Notes: generated by a model not told the origin, from the sequence alone. Positions 44,664 to 55,385 are shown, numbered from the stretch's first letter. The stretch: DNA of 64,000 nucleotides from Rebecca billardiae RCC1528 (GCA_965240325.2 OZ251252.1:620001-684000), one strand, 5' to 3'. Made by a program: numbers and translations.

Positions 44664-46829
44664 ATGTCTGCGCCCCAGGGGGCGGAGGACTCGGGCACCG
44701 CGCCGAGCGCGATGGAGCGGCGCACGACGCCGAGCCCGAAGAGCTCGAGCCCGGGCGTGTCCACACCCATCGACGCGACGGACGAGGCGGCGCCAGCCGA
44801 GCTCGGCGCGCTCGCGGCGCCCGCGCCGGCGTGCGAGCCCGCCGCCGCGCCCGGCGCGGAGGAGGAGCTGCTGGACGAGTCCGGCGAGCTCACGGCGAGC
44901 GCGTGCGTGGCGTTCGCCGACATGGCCGACGCGGTGCGCGGCGCGCGGCCCACGCTGCCCGCCTCCGCCCTCGACTTCCTCGACGCCATGTACGACCAGG
45001 CGACGCAGGGCGACTGCACGGCCGCGCGGCCGTCGATTCTGAAGAGCGGCCGGCGGCGGCGGCACTGGGAGGCGTGGACGGGGCTGAAGGGGATGACGCG
45101 TGACGATGCGATCATCGCGTACATCAGCTTCGCGCGCGACCTCTTCACCGCCTCGCCGCAGTCCAGCCCGAGCCCGTGCGCGCCGCCGGCTGGGCGGGAG
45201 GCGGCGGCCGTGCGCCGGCGTGGCACCGTGGCGGGCGCCGGCGCGCCGGCGGAGGCCGCGTCGATGGCGGCCGCGCTCGCGCCGCGCTCGCTGCCGTTCA
45301 GCGCCGCGTCGGCGTCGCGATCCATGCCCACCGCGCTCGACGAGGCGCCCGCGCTCCTCTCGGACGCCGCCTCGGCCCGCGCGCCCGCGGCCGGCGGCGG
45401 CGGCCGCGCCGCGCCGCCGCGCGCCGCGCCGGCGCGATCCGCCGACGCATCGCCAGGGCTGTCGCTGGCGGCGGCGGCTGCGGCGGCAGCGGCGGTGGGC
45501 AGGGGGGCGACGGCTCGGCCGGTGCCTTCGGCGCCGCAGTCGCTTGCCGCCTCGCCGCAGGCCCCGCCCTTCGCCGCCTCGCCGCCCTTTTGGGCATCGC
45601 ACGGCGGCGGCGCGCGGCCCGCCGCCGGTAGCGGAGCGGCCGCGGCCGCGGCCGCGGCCGCGGCCGCGGCGGCCGCGCCGCTCGTGCCGCTCGAGCTGCC
45701 CGTGGCGTACACGCCGCGGCCGGACGTGGTGCGGCACGGGTACCTGTGGAAGCGGCGCGACGTGCTGCAGGGCTGGCGCCTCCGCTTCTTCGAGCTGCAC
45801 CAGTCCGGGCTTCTCTGCTACTACCGGAGTCCGGCCGAGAGCGTGCCGCGCGGCCAGCTCGATCTACACGGCTGCGCAGTGCGCGTCGAGCACGCGCGCA
45901 GCGAGAGCAACGGGCGGCACCACAAGTGGGCGATCGACACGCCGCCCGCGCCGGGCTCCGCGACCGAGCGCGCCGCGCGCACGGCGTACCGCCTCGCCGC
46001 GTGCTCGAGCGCCGACGCCGAGGCGTGGGTGCGGGAGCTGCGACTGGCGGCCGCGGCGCGCGCGCGCGGCGCCGCGCCCATTACGTTTGCTGGGCCGAAG
46101 CGAATTGCGCCGAGCGCGCCGTCGCAGTCGCTGCTGCCGAGCCGCGCGGCGGCGGCGGCGGCGGCGGCGGTGGTCGCCGACCGCCGGCCGTCCTCCTCCG
46201 CGAGCATGCGCCCCGCCGGCGGCGCCCACGGCGGCGCCGCGCGCGCCCGCCGCACCGATTCCGCCGCGCGGGCGTGGCCTCAGCTGGCGGCCGATGCGAC
46301 CGCGGGGGCGTTGCGAGTCTCGCTGCGCGCCGGCACGGCGGCGCTGCGGCGCGCGCGCGCGGCGCCCGCGGCCGGGGTGCTCGCGGTGGCGGTGCTTCTG
46401 GCGCTGATCCTGGCCGCCGGCGGAGGCGCGCGCCTCCCGGCCCCGCACAGCGCGGCCGTCAACCCGATCGTCGCTGTTGCGCACAGCGGCTGCGGCGAGG
46501 GCGCGCCGAGCGCGCGGCCGGCGCGCGACTGGCTGCAGCAGCAGCCGCCGATGCCAAGTCTCGGCAGCGCGGCAGCGCCGCTCGCGGCGGCGGGGCCGGC
46601 GGCGTCGGTGGGGCCGGAGGCGCCGTGGTCGGAGCGGGGCGAGGGCGGCACGCCGCCACCCGTGCGGCTCGAGGTGGCCGAGCCGCCCGCCGCCGGGCGT
46701 CACGAGTCTAGTGACACGGCTGCATCACATTCACAATGGCGGCCGGAGCGGCACTCGACGCCTGCCGGGGCCGCGGAGGCGGCGTCTACCGCTCCGCCGC
46801 GGTGTCTGAGTAGCAGCGGCGGGGACTAG
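44664..46829 (+). CDS. acyl-CoA-binding (ACBP) plus PH-domain membrane protein, 721 aa
   Basis: Probably a lipid sensor or carrier at a membrane contact or Golgi membrane. Residues about 80-165 are an ACBP fold: FADMADAVRG, LDFLDAMYDQATQGDC, RPSILKSG, HWEAWTGLKGMTRDDAIIAYISF, matching the KQAT-G-D, K-W-x-AW and Y-I hallmarks. A low-complexity Ala/Pro linker follows. The PH domain spans about 357-465, starting RHGYLWKRRDVLQGWRLRFF and closing with ADAEAWVRELR. A hydrophobic helix of about 22 residues (about 567-592, AGVLAVAVLLALILAAGGG) suggests a C-terminal anchor, followed by about 130 residues. Single exon; the ATG at 44664 is the first in a good context. Similar combinations exist in ACBD- and FAPP-like proteins, but this exact order is not one I know well. 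Confidence 0.82.
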   Translation: MSAPQGAEDSGTAPSAMERRTTPSPKSSSPGVSTPIDATDEAAPAELGALAAPAPACEPAAAPGAEEELLDESGELTASACVAFADMADAVRGARPTLPASALDFLDAMYDQATQGDCTAARPSILKSGRRRRHWEAWTGLKGMTRDDAIIAYISFARDLFTASPQSSPSPCAPPAGREAAAVRRRGTVAGAGAPAEAASMAAALAPRSLPFSAASASRSMPTALDEAPALLSDAASARAPAAGGGGRAAPPRAAPARSADASPGLSLAAAAAAAAAVGRGATARPVPSAPQSLAASPQAPPFAASPPFWASHGGGARPAAGSGAAAAAAAAAAAAAAPLVPLELPVAYTPRPDVVRHGYLWKRRDVLQGWRLRFFELHQSGLLCYYRSPAESVPRGQLDLHGCAVRVEHARSESNGRHHKWAIDTPPAPGSATERAARTAYRLAACSSADAEAWVRELRLAAAARARGAAPITFAGPKRIAPSAPSQSLLPSRAAAAAAAAVVADRRPSSSASMRPAGGAHGGAARARRTDSAARAWPQLAADATAGALRVSLRAGTAALRRARAAPAAGVLAVAVLLALILAAGGGARLPAPHSAAVNPIVAVAHSGCGEGAPSARPARDWLQQQPPMPSLGSAAAPLAAAGPAASVGPEAPWSERGEGGTPPPVRLEVAEPPAAGRHESSDTAASHSQWRPERHSTPAGAAEAASTAPPRCLSSSGGD

Positions 46830-47136
46830 CGTACGGCGTAGACTGCGGTGGCTCGCAGAGCTACTCTGATAAGAATGCTGGCGGTCACACGTGGGGCGTG
46901 TCGGTTGCCAGAGGAGTCTCCGTCGTACACCCGTATCGCGGCAGCAAAGACTTGCCCTAAAGACGGCGACGGTTGGTCGGTGCTCGCGAGTGGTCCGGAT
47001 CGAGAGGCGCCCGGATTCGTGGCGCCGCGCGCACCGTGCACCTTCAACCTCCTGGAAGCGGACCGCCTGCAGCGCGGTCGGAGGCGCGCACGCGGCCTCG
47101 TGCGGGTATCGTGGCGGGTCCGCCGCCGCGCGCGCG
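46830..47136. other. short intergenic gap between two same-strand genes
   Basis: 307 bp between the ACBP-PH stop and the PX-amine oxidase start. The frame of the latter is open upstream to 46891, but that part lacks PX similarity and is treated as 5' UTR or promoter. Confidence 0.55.
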
Positions 47137-50100
47137 ATGAGCATCGTCTCGGCGAACATCATCGACATCGAGGAGTGCGTCGACAAGTCCGGCCGCCGCT
47201 TCCTCGCGTACACGATCGAGACGGCGCGCAACAAGCTGCACCTGCGGCAGCAGGCGATCTACCAGGTGCAGCGGCGCTTCGCCGATTTCGTCGCGCTGCA
47301 TGAGGCGCTGCAGCCCGAGAGCGAGGGGCGGCGCGAGTTCCCCGTCCCGCGGCAGCCGCTCTCGAGCGCGCTCAACATGCCGCTCTCGCCGCAGCAGACG
47401 CGCGACCGCGCCAACGGTCTGCAGGAGTACCTGCAGCAGCTGATCTCGCAGCCGCCTCGCACGGCGGAGGGCACGCGCGTGCTGCACACGTTCCTCGGCG
47501 TGGGCGCGAGCGACTCGGACCCTTCGGTCATCATCGTCGGCGGCGGCATCGCCGGCCTCGCCGCCGCGCACACGCTGACCAAGCTCGGCGTCGATGACTT
47601 TGTCCTGTTGGAAGCGGCGGACCGGCTCGGCGGCCGCGTCCATTCGATCGACTTTGGCGGGCACACGATCGAGGCGGGCGCGCAGTGGGTGCACGGGTGC
47701 AAGGACAACCCGATCTTCGAGCTCGTCGCGCAGCTCGGCCTCCACGGCACCGTCGAGCCCGACGCCCCCGTCGCCGTGCGCGCGCAGAACTCGCTCGACC
47801 CAAACTTGGGGGAGCGGGTGGAAGCGCGGCTGGCACAGCTCGACGAGGCGTGCCGCCAGCTCTTCCGGCTGAGCGGCGAGATCCTCGCGCCGGCGGTGCC
47901 GGCGCAGGCGCAGCCGCCGCCGCTGCTGCAGCACGGCGTGCCCGAGTTGGGCAGCGCGTCGAGGCTCGCCTCCCCCTCCGCACAGCTCCGGGCGGCGGCG
48001 GCGGCCGCCGCCGCTGGTGGCGGCGGCTGCCTGGAGCCACCCACGATGGCGGCTGCGGCCGCGCGCGCAAGCTTCCAGCGCGATTCGGCGGCGAGCGCCG
48101 CCGCCGCCGCCGGCGGCGGTGGTTGTGGTGACGGCGGGGCGGAGCGCACGCCGCGCCTTGCGAACGGCGCGCTCGCGCGCCGCGCCTCTGAGCCGGGCAG
48201 CGCGCGCGGCGCCGGACCTCTGAGCGTGGACACACCGGCCGACGGCGCGGCGACGCACGGCGGCCCGAGCAGACGTGGCTCGCAGCAGCAGCCGGGCGGC
48301 GAGGGCGGTGGCGGGGTTGGCTGGCTCGGCTCGCCGCCGCCGGCGCAGGCGCTCTCGCCGCTCGGCTCGCCGCACTCCTCCGCCGGCCACAGCGCGCCCA
48401 ACCACAGCGGCAGCACGCCCGGCGGCGGCGGCGGCGGCGGCAGCAACGCGGGCGGCGGGCCCGCGGCTGACATGAGTGTGCGCTGCGCGCTGCGCTGGTG
48501 TGGATGGCGGCCGGAGGACGAGCTGGACGCGGCGCTGGAGCACTGGCGCTGGGACTACGAGTACGGGGACGCGCCGGACAGGCTCTCGCTGCGGCACAAC
48601 TGCGCGGAGGAGTACACCGAGGTGCGCCCTGCCCCCTGCCGCGGCGCGTGCGGCCGCCATGCCGCGGCGCGCGCGGCCGCCCGGGGCGTGCTGCCGAGAC
48701 GCGCGCGCGCCGCGCGCCGCCGCGCGCGCCCCTTCCCGCGCCACGTCGCGGCGCGGGCAGACGGATTTCGACTCGAGCCAGTTCATCGTGTCGGACCCGC
48801 GCGGCTTCTCCGCCGTCGCCGAGCACCTCGCCTCCTCCGTCTTCTGCGAGAACGACCCTCGGCTGCGGCTGGGCGCGTGCGTTACCCGGATCGAGCGCTC
48901 GGCGCGCGGAGGGGCGCTCGTGACAACTTCGGACGGCCAGGTGCGGAGCGCTTCGCTCGTGCTGATCACCGTGTCGATCGGCGTGCTGCAGTCGGCGCAG
49001 GTGGCGTTCGTGCCCGAGCTGCCGCTCAGCAAGCTGCAGCCGCTGCACGAGCTGCAGATGGGCGCGTACACGCGAATCCTGCTCGCGTTCCCGACGCACT
49101 TTTGGCCGGAGGACCAGCGCCACATCCTCATCGCGCACCCTCGGCGCGGGCACTACGCGGTGGTGACGCAGCTGGGCGCGGGCGGCGCGCGGTACCCGCC
49201 GGCGGACGCGAACCTGCTGTGCGTCACGGTGACGGGCGACGAGGCGCGGCGCGTCGAGGCGCTCACTGACGAGGAGGTCGAGGACGAGCTGCTCGCGCTC
49301 TTCCGCTCGGTGTGGGGGGAGGCGCCAGTCCCGCCGCCGCTTGCCGTGCACGTGTGCCGCTGGTCGACGTCGCCGCTGTTTCACGGGGCCTTCTCGGTGC
49401 GTGGGCGCGGCGGCGGCGGCGGTGCTGGGGCGCGGGCAGGGCGAGCCGGCTGGTGCGGCCGCGGCCGTGCTGGCGGTGCTGCGCCCCCGCGCGCCCGCGC
49501 CCTGCTGAGCCCGTCGCTGCTCTCACCACCACCACCGCCGCCGCCCTGGCGCTCCCCGTCGCGCCGTCACGCCGCCCTCGCCCTATACCATACACCCTAA
49601 CCCTAACTAACCCTCCTGTCTTGTCTGCCTCGCCCGATGCCGCTCCGCGCGCCCGCGCGCCCGCCCGCCCGCCCGCAGGTCATCCCTCCGAACGCCCTCA
49701 GCGGCGGCTTTGCCAAGCTGCAGCAGCCTGTCGGGCCGATCCACTTTGCCGGCGAGGCGTTCCACGAGCGCTACTCCGGCTTCGTGCACGGCGCGTATCT
49801 TTCGGGCGTGAGCGCGGCGGAGGCGATGGCGGAGCGACTGGCGAGCGCGCCCGCGCGCAGTCCGGAGGCCGCGCGCACGCCACCCGGGCGGGGCGCGCAG
49901 CACTCGGCGGGCAAGGCGGACGCGGCGGAGTCGCCGCTCTTTAAGAACATCAACATCGTGCGCCGCTTCGACCGGCCCTCGCCGCTCACCTCGCCGCGGG
50001 GAAGCATCTCGAGTCATCCGCACCTGCCCACGACGCTGCGAGTGGCCACCCCCGGCGGCAGGGCCGCCGCGGCCGACGCGGCGGCCGCCGTCGCTGCCAA

Positions 50101-50200
50101 CGGCGCATCGCCGATACCGGCTGCGGCGGCGGCGGATGGAGCTTCGCACTCGGAGCCATCGCCGTTGGACGGCTCCGCGGCGAACGGCCACGCGTACTGA
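47137..50200 (+). CDS. PX-domain flavin amine oxidase (polyamine oxidase/LSD1-like), 880 aa, 3 exons
   Basis: Exons 47137-48621, 48761-49396 and 49679-50200 join in phase 0. Residues 1-122 are a PX phosphoinositide-binding domain: YQVQRRFADFVALHEAL, the Pro-rich FPVPRQPL loop, and RANGLQEYLQQLI. The flavin amine oxidase starts at about 129 with VIIVGGGIAGLAAAHTL and the E-x(5)-GGR motif (LEAADRLGGRVHS), then GAQWVHG. A low-complexity Gly/Ala/Ser insert of about 200 residues (about 255-450) interrupts the substrate domain. Exon 2 carries the second FAD/substrate region (LVLITVSIGVLQS, FWPEDQ). Exon 3 has IHFAGEAFHERYSGFVHGAYLSG, the C-terminal FAD motif. The likely reaction is oxidation of polyamines with H2O2 release, targeted to endosome-like membranes by PX. 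The substrate is inferred from family only. Confidence 0.9.
49595..49613 (+). repeat. short telomere-like CCCTAA repeat in intron 2 of the PX-amine oxidase gene
   Basis: CCCTAACCCTAACTAACCC, about three units of the TTAGGG-type repeat, sits inside the intron 66 bases before the exon 3 acceptor. Confidence 0.8.
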
Positions 50201-50427
50201 GTGACTGGCAGTGCCAGGAGCCCGTGCACGGTGCTGCGGCGGATCAGCATCGCCGATCGCGCGGGCGTCCGGGCCGGCTGGCGGGCTGCTTGGGCAAGCA
50301 GCCAAGCATGAAGCAAGGATGCCGATGAAGGGTTTTGGGCAACGGTACTATCTAAAAGGTAGTACTACGCACTACGGTAGCTAGCTTTTGAGTTTACAGT
50401 TTACTAAGCTTAAGAGACGCACATGTA

Positions 50428-51021
50428 CAGGTGGATACGGGTGATCTGGACAGTGGCCGACCCAACTCACGCGGAGGCCTCCCTGGGAGCATTGGGGTCG
50501 AAGGGGCGCCAGGGACGGACTTCAGGGGTCCCTGGAGTTCCGCCGCAGCGCGCTTTCTGCGCTGCGGGCCCGTCTCCGCGCGTGGCGGCCGCAATGGCAC
50601 TGTCCAATTAGCCCCTGGCACTGGCTGAGGCATGGGAATCGAGCTCAGAGACGCGCGCGCGGAGGAAAAGCGTGTGCAGCGGCTCGGACGGTTGCTCTGG
50701 GACCTACCCACGCCAGCGCAACCGCGCCTTGCCTCGGAGTCCGCCCTTCCTGAGTCCGCGCACGCGCCTTGCGGCTTGAAACGCTGGCGTTCGCCCTTGT
50801 GCGCGGGACTCACGAAACAAGGCGAAGGCGGCGAGAAGCGCGACCTGGCGCGTGCGCAGACGACGTCTCACGACCAGGTGAGTTCAGCGAACATCGTGCG
50901 CCGTCGTGGCGACCCGCCAGTGGGCGCTCGTGCTCGTTCGCCCACGAGCCCTCGCCACGAGGCCCGCCGCCCGCTGAGTGTCCAGATAGCCCCTGTGTCC
51001 AGTTAGCCCGTATCCACCTGT
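50428..51021. mobile_element. MITE with 17-bp-class TIRs and TA target duplication
   Basis: The ends CAGGTGGATACGGG (50428-50441) and its reverse complement (51008-51021) are perfect and flanked on both sides by TA. Further in, CTGGACA (50446-50452) pairs with TGTCCAG (50996-51002). The motif GTCCAxxTAGCCC recurs inside. There is no coding capacity over its 594 bp. The end sequence resembles that of the pogo-like element at 58490-60745, so it may have been mobilised by a related transposase. Confidence 0.72.
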
Positions 51022-51175
51022 ACCGAGTTCAGGCAGGCGAGATTAAAGTACCTTCATTGATTGGCATCATCAATAATGATAAAGTAGCTGACGACAACGG
51101 CTGATGAATACTGGAGAGGTCTGCCGATGATTGTGAGGTCGCCGCGCGTGGTTGCGAGCATCGACTGCACGCGCG

Positions 51176-52354
51176 ATGAGCACCCACCGTTGCCTCGTCG
51201 CGCTGGCGGGAGTCCTGCTGGGGACATGCGCGCGCGCTGTCGAGCGCCAAGTCGACGTCGACGCCGCTGGATCGCTTGAGGAGCCGTACGTCCCTCGCGC
51301 ACTGTGCAACCAGAGCGACGATGCGTCAACCTCGATTTCTAGTGCGGCCGACCTGCCCCTGCAACTTCAGAGGTACTCGCTCGGCGCCATCCCGCTTGGC
51401 AGCGCTGACTCGGCGGCGGTGGCGCTGGCACGCGATCTACTGCGCACGGAGGGCATCGTCATCATTGACAGGGGCTCCAACTTCTCCTCGCCGGCTGACG
51501 TCCGCGGCTGGAGCGAGGTACTCGTCTCCGCCGTGAGCGGTGAGCGCGACGTGTACACGCGAGAAGGGGCATTCCAGCGCGCCGCCCTCGGCCACGGCGT
51601 GTACTCCACGGGCACGGAGACGGCGCGCGGCGGCGTCCACATCCCGGAGCACAACGAGATGAGCTACTGGGACGAGTACCCGTCGCACGTCCTGCTCGCG
51701 TGCTTTGCGTGCCCGCGAGCGAAGGGGCAGAGCACGCTGATCGACAACGCGGAGTTCACGCGCGCGCTCGAAGGCACCGAGCTCCACCGCAAGCTCGGGT
51801 CGCACGGCGTCACGCACCAGCGCCTGCTCTTCTCCGAGACCGGGCGCGCCCCGCACACCACGTACGAGCGCTCGTGGCAGGGTGTATTCGGCGTGGGCTC
51901 AGCGCACGAGCTGGAGGCGGTGGCGGCGAAGCGGTCGATGAGAGTCGACTGGCTGGGCCACGGGCGCGCGAGGCTCTCGCTGACGGTGCCTGCGTTCGAG
52001 GAGACTGCCGACGGCGGCCGCGTGCTCTTCTTTGGCATATCCAACCACGCCTCCTTCTACAACACGACGCCAGGGCTGCGGGAGCTGCCGTACGAGCAGC
52101 GCCCCTCGCACCTGCTCTTTGGCGATGGCTCCGAGTGGGAGGACGCGGAGGTGTCGCAGGTGTACGCCGCGCTGGAAGCCCATCGCATCCTCCTCCCGTG
52201 GGTGCCAGGCCGGCTGGTCACCGTCGACAACGTCCGCTGGCTGCACGGGCGCGTCGCGTATGCCCTACAGGACGAGGGGGCGGAGAGCCGCCGCATCGGA
52301 TTCCGTCCAGGGCCAGGCGTGAAGCGACGGCTACTCACTACTCAGAGTGAGTAG
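51176..52354 (+). CDS. TauD/TfdA-like (clavaminate synthase-like) 2-oxoglutarate/Fe(II) dioxygenase, 392 aa
   Basis: Predicted oxygenase using Fe(II) and 2-oxoglutarate. The ATG at 51176 starts a clear signal peptide (MSTHRCLVALAGVLLGTCARA), so the enzyme enters the secretory pathway, which is unusual for this family. Metal ligands are visible: IPEHNEMSYW gives the H159-x-E161 pair and VRWLHGRVAY the distal H357. CFACPRAKGQSTLID after the HxE motif is the typical strand following the first ligands. IGFRPG near the C-terminus could supply the 2-oxoglutarate-binding Arg. Length is normal for the family (about 300-400). Single exon, 155 bp after the MITE; the substrate is unknown. A (GA)n tract lies just after the stop. 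Confidence 0.82.
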   Translation: MSTHRCLVALAGVLLGTCARAVERQVDVDAAGSLEEPYVPRALCNQSDDASTSISSAADLPLQLQRYSLGAIPLGSADSAAVALARDLLRTEGIVIIDRGSNFSSPADVRGWSEVLVSAVSGERDVYTREGAFQRAALGHGVYSTGTETARGGVHIPEHNEMSYWDEYPSHVLLACFACPRAKGQSTLIDNAEFTRALEGTELHRKLGSHGVTHQRLLFSETGRAPHTTYERSWQGVFGVGSAHELEAVAAKRSMRVDWLGHGRARLSLTVPAFEETADGGRVLFFGISNHASFYNTTPGLRELPYEQRPSHLLFGDGSEWEDAEVSQVYAALEAHRILLPWVPGRLVTVDNVRWLHGRVAYALQDEGAESRRIGFRPGPGVKRRLLTTQSE

Positions 52355-52374
52355 CAGACGATAATCAGCCGATC

Positions 52375-52377
<3 letters not shown>

Positions 52378-52434
<57 letters not shown>
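52378..52434. repeat. (GA)n microsatellite
   Basis: An uninterrupted GA/AG run of about 57 bases starting 24 bases after the dioxygenase stop, likely in its 3' UTR. Confidence 0.95.
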
Positions 52435-52438
<4 letters not shown>

Positions 52439-55356
52439 CGGTTATTAAGTACCGCCAATAACCCGCCCACACACACATATATATATATTATATGCTGGTC
52501 GGCACGGTGCCCGAAGGAGCTCTGCCCTGCAGGCTGCGAGTGCCTGACGCCTTGACGGCGGCGGTAGCGGCTAGTCCAGCACGCCCAGCACGGCACTGCC
52601 AGGAATCTCACCCTGAGGACACAGCGTCACATGAATGACGATATGGCTCCGGAACCGTTACGGTCCCGCAGCGCATCCGCATATCATCACGTGTGACTCA
52701 GTCCCGACTATATACTGTGTTACGACGATGATGACCGACATATATCGTCACCACTCTGACTAGGTGGGTCCCTCCCAACTGGGGCGATATTCTGGCGCAC
52801 TCAGAATGACGTCCTAGATTTTGTCTCTCACCCAGAATCGACGCCATAAATGCGTCCCATCGGGGCGGAGCAAAAGTTTCGACCTCAAAACCTACTCCGC
52901 GTGCCGTCGCGCGGCCGAGCGCGCGCGCGCCGCGCCAGTAGTGTCACATAGAGATTTTGCGAAGCGTCACTTCATGGTTATGGTGGCTAGATGGCGACAT
53001 GCGATCGGAATTACTTATTGACAACCGTTGACACCCGACCGAACCATTTTATGAAGCAAAGAGTGGGGCTCTATGCTGTGCGCTGATACCTCCAACAAAC
53101 TACAGCAAGATCGAGCATAATACTCACTTCATATATAGCCACTTACCCGTATATAGTATGCGTGTTACCCACTTTATATTGACCGTGGATGCGGTTCACT
53201 ATATATTCAAATTCGTTCCGATATGTGGGTACGTTTGTTGGGTCATCGAATAGGCGCCGCGCGACGCGGACACAGGCAACCCGGGCCGCAACCGGACTGC
53301 CTGCGAGTGGCAGTGTTTGTGGCGGGCTGCGTGCCGAGGCACACACCATCGCCCGCCACCGAGCATGCCACCGTCGTCACACGGGAGCCCTCCGCCGTCG
53401 AGGCTGGACTATCAGCCAACGCCACCGCCGGAGCTTGCCGCGTTCGGCGGCTTCCGTGCTCGTACTCCGCGTGTCACCGGTCGTCGTATGCCCACCCGCG
53501 TGAGGCCGCCACCAGTCCATGACTACCGCAGCTGCAGCCCATGCCGCCGACGATGCCTCCTACCATCTTCTCGCCAGGCAGCAATACGATAGGTTCACCG
53601 ACGCTGCTGCTAGGCTGAGAGCACTCAGCCAGTTGGCCGGCGAGACGTCAGATGGTTGAGCTGCTGGCCTAGCCATCACGTTGCGGCTTCCGCTCGCTCA
53701 AGTACACCCAACGTGACGACGAGAACGTGCCGGGCAATCATCAGACATGCGTCTGAGGGGTCTACTACGCCTAGCCGTAGAGTTGCTGAGTACGAGTCTT
53801 CGCAGACCACAAGCGGAACGAGTGGGACCACCCAGTGGCAGGAGCAACAGCGTGGGGTGGCACCCGCGCCTGTCAACGCGACCGCGTTCTGTCAAGAATG
53901 GACCCATATCCTGCGACCACCCTCGAGCACCACAGGCTGTGCCCACACTCGGCATAGGGAAGGATCGCTGAGCGCCTGCTGCCGCTGTCAAAGGCCCTGC
54001 TGATCTTCCTGGCGCTGGATCGTGCACACGGATGGCAAGTCGGCGTGCTCGCCGCACATCGCGGCGGCTTCTCAGCATCCCAAGTCCTCAGTGCACCCAT
54101 CCTAGGCCTGCTGGTCGATGATTGGTACCAACCCCCACCAAACACGCCCTCTCGGAAGTCGCCAATCGCTTACATGGCTCCCCGAGAGCCCGGGGCTGGC
54201 TGTCGTGCGTTCTCACGAGCAGCTTGCGCACAGCCCAAATGTCACCTTCACGGTGCGTTGAGCTGCTCAAGATGGCGGGAGCGTCAAGAGCATGCCCGTG
54301 CACGACACTGACCCATGCCTCCCGTCGCCTGACCCGCATGTGGCAAAAACTGACCCTGCTCGAAGGCACGGGTCGAACACCCGCCGATCGATTCAAGTTG
54401 TCTGTACGCGTCTAGCCGGGCGAGAGTCAAACATGCGGGCACGTGCCAGGCGGGGGATGTGTGACCACGGATCCCATCCGTGAGCACGCGCAAAGCGCTG
54501 GAGCGCGCGATAGGTGTTGGCTGTGGTCTACCCGACACACGGCGGCTCGGTCGCGCTGGAGAGGCGCTCCGACATCGTTCGGGAGCGTTCAGATCGGACC
54601 TCGGCCGGCGGCCCGGCGATTTTCCCGAGCCGCGCCCCGCGCGAAAAGAAATCCGGCGAGAAAACCCGGTAAATGTTTAAAAGACCGCTGGAAAATCGCC
54701 AGGGACCCACCTACTCTGACGATGCTGCCATATAGACCCTACTACAGTATGCACGTATTATACTGATGAATCATGCGGGCCAGACGATGATGGCACCCTT
54801 TGTAAACTAGTGCACGGGGACGGCCCCTGGACCTGGTGGGAATCGCGCGCGGTGCCAGGGCAGGCGCCCGCGGATGCAAATATATATATATGGCGGGTTT
54901 ATCGTGTGGTTATCGTGACCGTGCAAGGCTCGTTCTAAAAGCCCTGTGCGCCGGCACGCACCCGTCTCGCCGCCTGGCTGCCCTCTCCCACCACGACAGC
55001 TCTGGCTGTCTGCATCGTCGTCTTAGTGCAGGCCCAGCAAGTCGTGGCAGCAGCACTATCAGTCGCACGCTCGAGGCGGCTAGTGCCGAAGCACTCTGAC
55101 ACACGCTTGCGCACGTGCGGTGCGCTCTCAGCACTTCGCACCCGGGGCGCGCGAGAGCCATGCCACCGCCACGCACCGTTTACGGCCCTGACGCCCGCCT
55201 TAAGGCGGCGTCACTGCCGCAGGCCACTATCCCCATGATTGACAGTCCCTTCCAGCCGCCGGGAATCGAGCTGACCGGACGACGATCGAAAAGACGTACC
55301 AGTGCTTCGGCACTTCGAGCGTGCTGATAGTGCCTGCCACGACTTGCGGGCCTGCA
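52435..55356. other. 2.9-kb intergenic region, no gene supported
   Basis: Composition is mixed, with AT-rich islands near 52480, 53130-53220 and 54880. Open frames are short and overlapping, and none carries a known motif. One inverted repeat reaches into the 3' end of the LRR gene (see 54997-55385). Degenerate transposon sequence is likely but not identifiable by eye. Confidence 0.5.
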
Positions 55357-55385
55357 CTAAGACGACGATGCAGAGCTGTCGTGAA
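54997..55385. repeat. inverted repeat at the 3' end of the LRR gene
   Basis: The segment 54997-55103 (plus strand) matches the reverse complement of about 55302-55385 with small gaps, including a shared core reading CATCGTCGTCTTAGTGCAGG. The right copy includes the last codons and the stop of the LRR gene. The spacer is about 200 bp. Confidence 0.8.

Noticed and set aside
54335-54390. tRNA B-box-like GGGTCGAACACCCG
   Set aside because: No matching A box or acceptor stem lies at a suitable distance.
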